A stretch of DNA of 5,625 nucleotides from Planctomicrobium sp. (lineage in GTDB: Bacteria; Planctomycetota; Planctomycetia; Planctomycetales; Planctomycetaceae): assembly GCA_018659505.1 (NCBI GenBank), contig JABJMI010000828.1, positions 1 through 5,625 on the forward strand, written 5' to 3'. Positions within the stretch are counted from its first letter, which is position 1, and each line of letters begins with the position of its first letter. Below, one piece after another: positions 1 to 5,625 of this stretch. The notes under the pieces are model-generated. The model searched no databases. It was not told where the DNA came from and was given only the letters and a program-made list of their open reading frames with translations. Position numbers and translations under genes: made by a program.

Positions 1-1
1 A

Positions 2-874
2 GACTCTGAAGTCCTCGCTAAGGACGTCCCGACCGAGATGGAAGAACAGACTCCAACCGTCCTGGCAGAACAAGCAACTGCCGAGAGTGAGGTTGAACCC
101 AACTTAGACGAGCCACAGGAAAGCACACCTGATCCAGAGTTGTTCTCAGAAAACGAACAGACTCTCGAGCAACTTGCGGAAGAGGAACTGGACGGCTTTG
201 CACTTGGTGACGAAGCTCTCGATCCAGGATCCGATGTCGAGGAAATGATGAATGCCATCTCGGATGTCTTTGGTGACATTTCAGATGAGTTCCTAGACGA
301 CATGGACGACGACATGGGTGACGATTCCGTCACGCTCGATGATCTCGTGCAACAGATTGATGATTCCTTATCAGGCGATTCAAAGGCAGCGAAATCCGCA
401 CAGCCAATCGAAGCGTCGAATTTACGGCGATTTGTCGTCGTGGAACTCAACGGCTCGCTGTATGGACTCGCGATGGACAACGTCTTGGAGATTCAACGGG
501 TGCCCAAAGTAACCCGACTTCCTCGAGTTCCCAGCTGGATCTCGGGTGTTGCAAACCTTCGCGGCACGGTGATTTCCGTTGTCAAGTTACGCGAAGTGTT
601 AGGTCTGCCCAGGTCAGAAGAGGGAGATTCAACAAGCCGCCTGGTCGTCGTGCAATCTCTCGTCGACGATTTGGAGACCAGCTTGATCGTGGATCGAGTC
701 ATTGGAATTCGAAACTTGCCGATCGACAATGTGAAACCTCCAACTGCTCAGGTGACAACCAAAGTTGCTCAATACCTACGGGGAGTCCTGGAGCATAACG
801 AACAACTCATAGCAATTCTTGATCTCGAAAAACTGCTGCTCTCGGAAGAGTTTCGACAGTTCGAGGCAGCCTAA
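2..874 (+). CDS. cheW: CheW-type chemotaxis coupling protein with long acidic N-terminal extension (5' end outside window)
   Basis: This scaffold protein links a chemoreceptor tip to the CheA kinase in the cytoplasmic array. The frame is open from base 2 with the same acidic composition before the first visible ATG (base 38), so the true start is probably upstream. Residues below count from that ATG. Residues 1-128 are low-complexity and acidic, with about 40 Asp/Glu against two Lys and no Arg, including an Asp-rich run at 85-96; they look disordered. Residues 129-272 form one CheW domain: it opens with RRFVVVELNGSLYGLAMDNV, has the conserved NLRG at 173-176, and ends with a final strand-helix, AILDLEKLLL. 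A Lys (183) stands in VVKLREVLGL where Asp is usual. Typical CheW is about 150-170 residues, so the extension is the odd part. The receptor follows after 198 bases, and together they resemble PilI-PilJ. The CheW assignment is secure. A CheV or a fused upstream domain cannot be excluded because the beginning is missing. Confidence 0.93.
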   Translation, partial: DSEVLAKDVPTEMEEQTPTVLAEQATAESEVEPNLDEPQESTPDPELFSENEQTLEQLAEEELDGFALGDEALDPGSDVEEMMNAISDVFGDISDEFLDDMDDDMGDDSVTLDDLVQQIDDSLSGDSKAAKSAQPIEASNLRRFVVVELNGSLYGLAMDNVLEIQRVPKVTRLPRVPSWISGVANLRGTVISVVKLREVLGLPRSEEGDSTSRLVVVQSLVDDLETSLIVDRVIGIRNLPIDNVKPPTAQVTTKVAQYLRGVLEHNEQLIAILDLEKLLLSEEFRQFEAA

Positions 875-1018
875 AATCACCTTTAACATACTGGATCAAA
901 CGATGTTACATTCAGCACGTCCGCCGACCGAGTAGTGCCATTCACGCACTCACTCAGCGACCTAACACGGGCCATCTCAGGTCCAGTATCAACTTCAGTC
1001 GAAGTCCCTCACGAAGTC

Positions 1019-1040
1019 TCAGCATCTTGCTGAACTTTTT
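1019..1040 (+). terminator. Weak terminator- or attenuator-like hairpin upstream of the receptor gene
   Basis: TCAGCA (1019-1024) and TGCTGA (1028-1033) form a perfect 6-bp stem with a 3-base loop. It is followed two bases later by five T residues (1036-1040). The stem is short and only half G/C, so it would be an inefficient intrinsic terminator. It sits 21 bases before the receptor's Shine-Dalgarno site, so it could partly end cheW transcripts, attenuate the receptor, or do nothing. Confidence 0.3.
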
Positions 1041-1060
1041 AACCCTTTTAAAATTACGTT

Positions 1061-1066
1061 TGGAGA
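1061..1066 (+). promoter_or_regulatory. Shine-Dalgarno site of the receptor gene
   Basis: TGGAGA contains the GGAG core (1062-1065), seven bases before the ATG at 1073. This is good spacing and supports that start codon. The encoded N-terminus then gives a short cytoplasmic segment before the first membrane helix, as expected for a chemoreceptor. Confidence 0.7.
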
Positions 1067-1072
1067 TATCAA

Positions 1073-3580
1073 ATGGCGGAAAGAAACAGCTTCAAGTTCA
1101 TTGAAGCGATTTCCAAAAGCCTGCGGGCAAAAATCCTGCTGGCGTTCTTTGGAGTGGCGATGATCCCACTGACAATTTTGAGTGTCACGTTGTATCGCAC
1201 ATCGGCGAATTCGTTAATGGACAACGCTTTTGCCAACCTCGATGCGGTGCGTGCGATTAAGTCGAACCAAGTCAAAGACTATTTCGGTTCAATCGAAAAT
1301 CAGGTCAAAACATTTTCCGAAGATGCGATGATCGTCGACAACATGCGGGACATGAAATCTGCATTTCGTAATGTTCGTGTCGAAAACGACGTCACAGAAA
1401 CTGAACTCGCTCAGTATCGACAAGAAGTTCGCAACTACTATTCTCAAGAGTTCGGCACCGAATACGAGAAACGAACCGGCAGCACAACATCGATTGATGG
1501 TCAACTCACTCCACTCGATGATGATTCTGTTTACCTGCAGCATCTTTACATTAGTGGGAACCCAAACCCTTTGGGTTCAAAAGAAGTCTTAGATGCCGCC
1601 AAAGACAATTCCGAGTACAGTAAACTCCATGGAGAGTTACATCCGATCGTTCGTAGCTATCTACAGAAGTTCGGCTACTACGATATCTTCTTGTGCGATA
1701 TCGACACAGGTGACATTGTTTACTCCGTGTTTAAGGAACTGGATTACAGTACGTCACTTTCAAAAGGTCCGTACGCATCTACCAACTTCGGAAAAGCCTT
1801 CCAACAAGCTGCTGACGCGAACTCTCCAGATGACGTGTTCTTGGTCGACTATGAACCCTATAAGCCTTCGTACGACGCCGCAGCCAGCTTCATCTCCACG
1901 CCAATTTTTGATGGCAATACAAAAATTGGGGTCGCGATCTTCCAGATGCCGATTGAGAAAATCAACGGCATCATGGCTGAAAGAACAGGACTGGGAGAAT
2001 CAGGTGAAACCTACGCGGTTGGTAGCGATCACTTGTTTCGAAACGATTCTCGCTTCATCGAAGATCTCGGTGTTGCGACAACCATTATCAACTCCGAAGT
2101 GCCAGTGAAAACCGAAGCTGTTTTGGGTGCGTTCAATGGAGAATCAGGCACGAAAGTGATTGATGACTACCGCGGTTCTCCCGTGTTGAGCTCTTGGACT
2201 CCGATTGAGATTTATAATGGTAATGGAGACAAAAGCAAGGCGATTACCTGGGCGTTGATGTCAGAGATCGATTTTGCAGAAGTGAACCAGCCAGTGAATA
2301 GAATGGCTTGGTGGGCAGGTGGAATGTTTGTGTTCGCAACCGTTCTCGTTGGTAGTGCGGGTTACTACATTTCGACGAACATTACGAAACAAACTGGTTC
2401 GATCACCGACATGCTCGGAAACATCGGTATTGGTGACTTCGATGCTCGTGCGGAGATTGTTTCCGAAGACGAACTGGGACAGGTTGCCGTCGCGTTAAAC
2501 GCGATGTGCGACAACACACTCGGTTTGATTCAATCTGCTGACGAACGTGAAAGAATCGAAGAATCGATTCGTAAGCTACAAGAGGAAATGTCCGGTATTG
2601 CTGGTGGAGACTTGACGAGTGAAGCGGTCGTTGGAAGCGACATCACAGCTCCGATCTCACGAACCGTCAACGAGATGGTTCATCAGCTTCGCCAGATTAT
2701 TCAGAACGTAAAAGCGGCGACAATGGAAGTGGGAACCTCTGCGATGCAGATTCAGGTGACAACTTCACACTTGTCTAAGGGTTCTGAAGCTCAATCATCT
2801 CAGATCGTAGACACATCTGCTGCGATTGAAGAAATGGCTGCATCCATTCAGAAAGTGGCGGAAAGCACTGCTGAGTCGGAACAGGTCGCGTTGAATGCTC
2901 GTACCGTTGCTGGTCAAGGAACGAAAGCCGTGGCAGCAACAATCGACGGGATGTCCCGCATCCGAGATCAGGTGCAGGAAACATCGAAGCGTATTAAACG
3001 ACTCGGTGAAAGTTCGCAGGAAGTCGGCGAAATCGTGGAACTGATTCGAGACATTGCCGACCGAACAAGTATTCTTGCTTTGAATGCTTCGATCCAGGCT
3101 GCGATGGCTGGAGACGCCGGTCAAGGTTTTGCGGTTGTTGCTGAGGAAGTGGAACGCTTGGCTGAGCGGTCCAATGAAGCGACTAAGCAGATCGGATCGC
3201 TCATCAAAGCGATTCAAACCGAAACGAACGAAGCGATCGCAGGGATGGAAGAAAGTACGAAGGAAGTGGTCGCAGGTTCGAAACTGGCTTCTGAGGCTGG
3301 TGAAACTCTGACTCATATTGATCAGGTTTCAGCTCAGCTCGCTGAGTTGATTGGATCGATTTCACAAAATACGAAGCAACAAGCACGTGGTGCGGATGCG
3401 GTTGCGAAATCGATGCACGAAATCTCAGAGGTGACCCAGCAAACTGCGACTGGTACCAACCAGGCGGCAGTTTCTGTCAGTCAGTTGGCCACCATGGCCG
3501 AGAGCTTGCGTGACTCTGTTTCGCAGTTCTTGTTGCCGGAAGGTGAACTTGAACCAGCTTCAAAAACTGTTTCAGTTTAG
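1073..3580 (+). CDS. Methyl-accepting chemotaxis protein, PilJ-like, with double-Cache-type sensor and tandem HAMP
   Basis: This inner-membrane chemoreceptor controls CheA through CheW. TM1 is residues 20-41. An extracytoplasmic sensor of about 370 residues follows. It includes GYYDIFLCD (201-209), a [12 protein letters not shown] stretch near 258-269 and [20 protein letters not shown] (306-325), the pattern of a membrane-proximal Cache subdomain; I read the whole as dCache-like. TM2 is 411-433. HAMP1 is about 434-487 and a second HAMP-like unit about 497-545, containing [15 protein letters not shown]. The coiled-coil signalling domain has its hairpin tip at about 651-700 ([20 protein letters not shown]). 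Gln675 and Met678 replace the Glu and Arg of enteric receptors. Glu586/Glu587 (AAIEEMAAS) and Gln789/Gln790 are candidate methylation/deamidation pairs. There is no CheR-tethering NWETF-like tail. Tip and C-terminal helix resemble PilJ of type IV pilus and cyanobacterial systems. The ligand is unknown. A strong terminator follows. Confidence 0.96.
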   Translation: MAERNSFKFIEAISKSLRAKILLAFFGVAMIPLTILSVTLYRTSANSLMDNAFANLDAVRAIKSNQVKDYFGSIENQVKTFSEDAMIVDNMRDMKSAFRNVRVENDVTETELAQYRQEVRNYYSQEFGTEYEKRTGSTTSIDGQLTPLDDDSVYLQHLYISGNPNPLGSKEVLDAAKDNSEYSKLHGELHPIVRSYLQKFGYYDIFLCDIDTGDIVYSVFKELDYSTSLSKGPYASTNFGKAFQQAADANSPDDVFLVDYEPYKPSYDAAASFISTPIFDGNTKIGVAIFQMPIEKINGIMAERTGLGESGETYAVGSDHLFRNDSRFIEDLGVATTIINSEVPVKTEAVLGAFNGESGTKVIDDYRGSPVLSSWTPIEIYNGNGDKSKAITWALMSEIDFAEVNQPVNRMAWWAGGMFVFATVLVGSAGYYISTNITKQTGSITDMLGNIGIGDFDARAEIVSEDELGQVAVALNAMCDNTLGLIQSADERERIEESIRKLQEEMSGIAGGDLTSEAVVGSDITAPISRTVNEMVHQLRQIIQNVKAATMEVGTSAMQIQVTTSHLSKGSEAQSSQIVDTSAAIEEMAASIQKVAESTAESEQVALNARTVAGQGTKAVAATIDGMSRIRDQVQETSKRIKRLGESSQEVGEIVELIRDIADRTSILALNASIQAAMAGDAGQGFAVVAEEVERLAERSNEATKQIGSLIKAIQTETNEAIAGMEESTKEVVAGSKLASEAGETLTHIDQVSAQLAELIGSISQNTKQQARGADAVAKSMHEISEVTQQTATGTNQAAVSVSQLATMAESLRDSVSQFLLPEGELEPASKTVSV

Positions 3581-3594
3581 AAGTTTTTAAAGCC

Positions 3595-3629
3595 AGGGTG
3601 GGTTGTCTCCCCACAGCCCACCCTTTTTT
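3595..3629 (+). terminator. Strong intrinsic terminator after the receptor gene
   Basis: AGGGTGGGTTGT (3595-3606) pairs with ACAGCCCACCCT (3613-3624) around a six-base loop, CTCCCC. This gives a 12-bp stem with a single G-U pair, and the T run at 3624-3629 follows at once. It begins 15 bases after the receptor stop codon. The form is textbook Rho-independent on the + strand, so most receptor transcripts should end here, and the downstream kinase should depend on read-through or its own promoter. Confidence 0.92.
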
Positions 3630-3696
3630 CTCTTATCTATAACAGCGTTCTCTAAATCAGCGTTTTATCCTTGGTCAGAAAAGAGTGAGCGACACT

Positions 3697-5625
3697 ATGT
3701 TTCCCAATCTCCCCAACGAAACACTCGTTCAGTTTGCAAACGATGCTTTGCAACACCTGGACGAAATCCGAGTCATTCTTACGCATCTCTCTAACGAGCA
3801 GACTGACGAATCTACGGGCAATGTAGAACAAAGTCGACGACTTGCTCACAAGATCAAAGGCGAAGCCTCCATGATCGGACTCTCTGGGTTCAGTCATGTC
3901 GCCTTCTTCCTCGAAGAATGCTTTCGCAAAATTGAGGATGGCGAAACTGTCGACTACGATCTAGCCCATCAAATTGTACACTCGTTAAAAGACTTTCTTT
4001 CGGAGGCCTCTAACGAAAGCGACGATGTTGACCCACGTGACTATCTGAGCGATGGCGTGAGAGCATATCGGAGAATTCAAGAGCTTCCCGAAACGGGAGA
4101 TGACCAAGAAATCCAGAAGCTCATCTTTGATGATGTGCAGTCCGTTCCGGCTGCCGAGACGGCATCCGATCTCGCTCATCTGGCATCGTTTCGTGACGAA
4201 GCAGGAGACAACCTGCAAATTGTTTCCGACATTCTGACTCGCGATCGCAATATCGATCAGGAAGATGTTCAGCAGATTCGTCGATTGTTGCACTCCATCA
4301 AAGGAGGAGCCAGCACGATTGGTCAACACGAGATTGCGAATCTCGGACACTCTATGGAGGACTTGCTCGAACATTCGGCCGCCTCTCAAGTGGGAGTGAC
4401 GGAAGTCGTTTCGAGTTTGCTGTACGACGGAGTGGATGCACTCACAGATCTCGTAGATGAAGGCGAGACAACAGCGAACATAGATGAATTGATTCGACAG
4501 GTTTCACTCGTGTTAGGGCAGGACGAACAAGTCGTCGTCGAGCCTGTTAAAGAATCCAAGGTGGTCGCAAGCCAGGATGCGATTGATGCCCTGCAAGCCG
4601 ATTTGGATCATCAGATTTCTGACGATCTGATGTCTGTCTTCTCTGAGGAAGCCGAAGACCACTTGAAGATGCTTTATGATGGGCTCAATCATCTCAAGAC
4701 AGATCATAAGAACCAAGAGAAAGTTCAAGACGTCCGTCGTTCGGCGCATACCCTGAAAGGTGCCGCGGGAGCCGTGGGCATGCGAGTTGTGACGCGATTG
4801 TCGCACCGTATGGAAGATTTGCTGGATGCAATTTATGACGAGCAAATCGAAATTACTCCAGAAATTTTGACACTCCTGCTCAATACAACTGATCGATTGC
4901 ACGATTTGTCATTCGGAGAATTTGATCAGGAGGAAGTGAAGACGGAAATCATACAGCTGTTTGCAGAATACGCTGAACTGCTTGAATCGTCGCCGGAAAA
5001 TACAGCCGCGCCGATACCGGTTTCCAATGAAATTTCCGTGAATGCAGCCAATGTTTGGAATAACATTGAACCGGAACTGAACGAAGAAGCGACAGGAGCA
5101 AAGGAGAAGATAGAGATTCGCCAGTCCGGACAGGTACTGCGCGTCCCACTTGAACGAATCGATGATTTGGTGCGAACCGTCAGCGAACTGATTATCAATC
5201 GAACGACTTTCGAACAAAGAATGACAGATTTTGTTCAATCAGTCGAAGAACTTCAGCCGATTCTGAGTCGCTTACGAGTCGTCTCACACGACATGGAGAC
5301 TCGACACAGCATCGACGCCCTGCGTGGAACAAGCGGTGGAATTGCTCCCGGTGAGAAGAAATCGCGATTTCAAGAGTTTGATGCACTTGAGTTTGACCGC
5401 TACAACGAAATGCACTTGATTGCACGAACGGTCTCTGAAGCAACTAGCGACGTCAATACAGTGAGCAACGAATTGCGAACACTGGTTGGTGATTTCGACA
5501 CCTTGCTGGCTCGCCAGGATCGGCTCTCCAGGGATACGCAAGATCGGCTCATGAAGATTCGCATGGTGCCAATTGCAACATTGGCAACCCGACTGCATCG
5601 AGCTGTTCGTGTGGTGGCGACTAAG
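3697..5625 (+). CDS. cheA: CheA-type (ChpA/PilL-like) histidine kinase with three Hpt domains (3' end outside window)
   Basis: This cytoplasmic kinase of the chemosensory array autophosphorylates on Hpt histidines and feeds response regulators. The frame is open for 643 codons to the window edge. Hpt1 has AHKIKGEASMIG with His51; Hpt2 has LHSIKGGASTIG with His199; Hpt3 has AHTLKGAAGAVG with His351. All keep the HxxKG core. Hpt2 and Hpt3 also share an H-x-MEDLL helix (from residues 218 and 370), which Hpt1 lacks. An acidic linker (about 410-475) leads to P3, starting LRVPLERIDDLV at 481. P3 is lengthened by a helical insertion containing FDALEFDRYNEMH, as in ChpA-type kinases, and returns to the family motif KIRMVP (620-625), where the window ends near the start of the ATP-binding domain. 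The catalytic, CheW-like and any receiver domains lie outside. ATG 3697 is chosen because Hpt1 starts within a few residues. An in-frame GTG at 3685 is the alternative, and both have only weak AG-rich ribosome sites. Confidence 0.95.
   Translation, partial: MFPNLPNETLVQFANDALQHLDEIRVILTHLSNEQTDESTGNVEQSRRLAHKIKGEASMIGLSGFSHVAFFLEECFRKIEDGETVDYDLAHQIVHSLKDFLSEASNESDDVDPRDYLSDGVRAYRRIQELPETGDDQEIQKLIFDDVQSVPAAETASDLAHLASFRDEAGDNLQIVSDILTRDRNIDQEDVQQIRRLLHSIKGGASTIGQHEIANLGHSMEDLLEHSAASQVGVTEVVSSLLYDGVDALTDLVDEGETTANIDELIRQVSLVLGQDEQVVVEPVKESKVVASQDAIDALQADLDHQISDDLMSVFSEEAEDHLKMLYDGLNHLKTDHKNQEKVQDVRRSAHTLKGAAGAVGMRVVTRLSHRMEDLLDAIYDEQIEITPEILTLLLNTTDRLHDLSFGEFDQEEVKTEIIQLFAEYAELLESSPENTAAPIPVSNEISVNAANVWNNIEPELNEEATGAKEKIEIRQSGQVLRVPLERIDDLVRTVSELIINRTTFEQRMTDFVQSVEELQPILSRLRVVSHDMETRHSIDALRGTSGGIAPGEKKSRFQEFDALEFDRYNEMHLIARTVSEATSDVNTVSNELRTLVGDFDTLLARQDRLSRDTQDRLMKIRMVPIATLATRLHRAVRVVATK

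Larger units (their letters stand above)
875..1072 (+). other. Intergenic leader between cheW and the receptor gene
   Basis: This 198-base gap contains no credible gene; the only ATG-started frame noticed is ten codons long (903-935). It holds several small inverted repeats. ATACTGGA (888-895) is complementary to TCCAGTAT (982-989). GACCT (959-963) is complementary to AGGTC (979-983), which overlaps the previous arm. ACTTC (992-996) can pair with either of two GAAGT copies (1001-1005 and 1013-1017), which lie inside a CGAAGTC direct repeat spaced 12 bases apart. A final hairpin lies at 1019-1033. The length and structure suggest an untranslated leader, a promoter region or both, but I see no clear promoter hexamer pair, and each repeat alone could be chance. 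Confidence 0.5.

Noticed and set aside
38..40. ATG at base 38 as the true start of cheW
   Set aside because: The frame stays open upstream to the window edge with the same acidic, low-complexity style, and no ribosome site precedes this ATG, so the start is more likely outside the window.
903..935. Ten-codon ATG frame in the cheW-receptor gap as a leader peptide
   Set aside because: It has no Shine-Dalgarno site and no informative codon run, and such frames are frequent by chance.
1027..1054. Possible promoter: TTGCTG, 16-base spacer, TAAAAT
   Set aside because: The -35 match is poor, and transcription would start at about the Shine-Dalgarno site, leaving no usable leader.
1593..2108. 171-codon + strand open frame inside the receptor gene
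   Set aside because: It is in another frame of a well-supported receptor gene, has Ser/Thr/Arg-rich composition without domain character, and lacks a Shine-Dalgarno site.
2795..3316. 173-codon - strand open frame opposite the receptor signalling domain
   Set aside because: The translation is rich in Arg, Phe, Ser and Cys, typical of the antisense of coiled-coil coding sequence. No domain is recognised, and the + strand gene is certain.
3638..3643. TATAAC as a -10 element for the kinase gene
   Set aside because: It is a single A/T-rich hexamer, and the -35 position falls in the C-rich arm of the terminator. This is not enough to call a promoter.
3985..4902. - strand open frames of 134 and 129 codons opposite the kinase
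   Set aside because: They are antisense shadows of the Hpt region, which reads continuously with three HxxKG motifs on the + strand.
4909..5598. Several overlapping - strand open frames of 66-109 codons
   Set aside because: They overlap one another in different frames, have no recognisable motif, and lie opposite the clear P3 region of the kinase.

Overview
The window holds three consecutive genes on the + strand that belong to one bacterial chemosensory system. They are a CheW-type coupling protein (cut by the left edge), a complete 835-residue methyl-accepting chemoreceptor, and the first 643 codons of a large CheA-type histidine kinase (cut by the right edge). I found no convincing gene on the - strand, and no RNA gene, mobile element or CRISPR array.

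Layout. Bases 2-874 encode a long, very acidic N-terminal extension followed by one CheW domain. Bases 875-1072 are a 198-base leader with several small inverted repeats, one of them a weak terminator-like hairpin, ending in a good Shine-Dalgarno site. Bases 1073-3580 encode the receptor: TM helix, large extracytoplasmic double-Cache-like sensor, second TM helix, two HAMP units and a signalling hairpin. A strong intrinsic terminator lies at 3595-3629. Bases 3697-5625 encode the kinase: three Hpt domains with phospho-acceptor His at residues 51, 199 and 351, then a dimerisation (P3) region carrying a long helical insertion. The window ends as the ATP-binding domain begins.

How they work together. 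By family knowledge, the receptor senses a ligand outside the cytoplasmic membrane. Its hairpin tip binds CheW and CheA and sets CheA autophosphorylation. Phosphate is then passed through the Hpt histidines to response regulators, which are not in this window. Several details point to the Pil-Chp (PilI-PilJ-ChpA/PilL) and cyanobacterial PilJ/Pix type of array rather than the classical flagellar Che type: the receptor tip sequence, the two HAMP units, the multi-Hpt kinase and the P3 insertion with its DALEFDRY-like motif. The output may therefore be type IV pilus or surface behaviour, but no pilus gene is visible, so this is inference.

Organism. This is a didermic or otherwise envelope-bearing bacterium with roughly balanced base composition. 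Codon choice rich in CGA/CGT, GAA and ATC/ATT, long intergenic gaps and the protein style would fit a planctomycete. This is a weak guess from sequence feel, and I could not test it.
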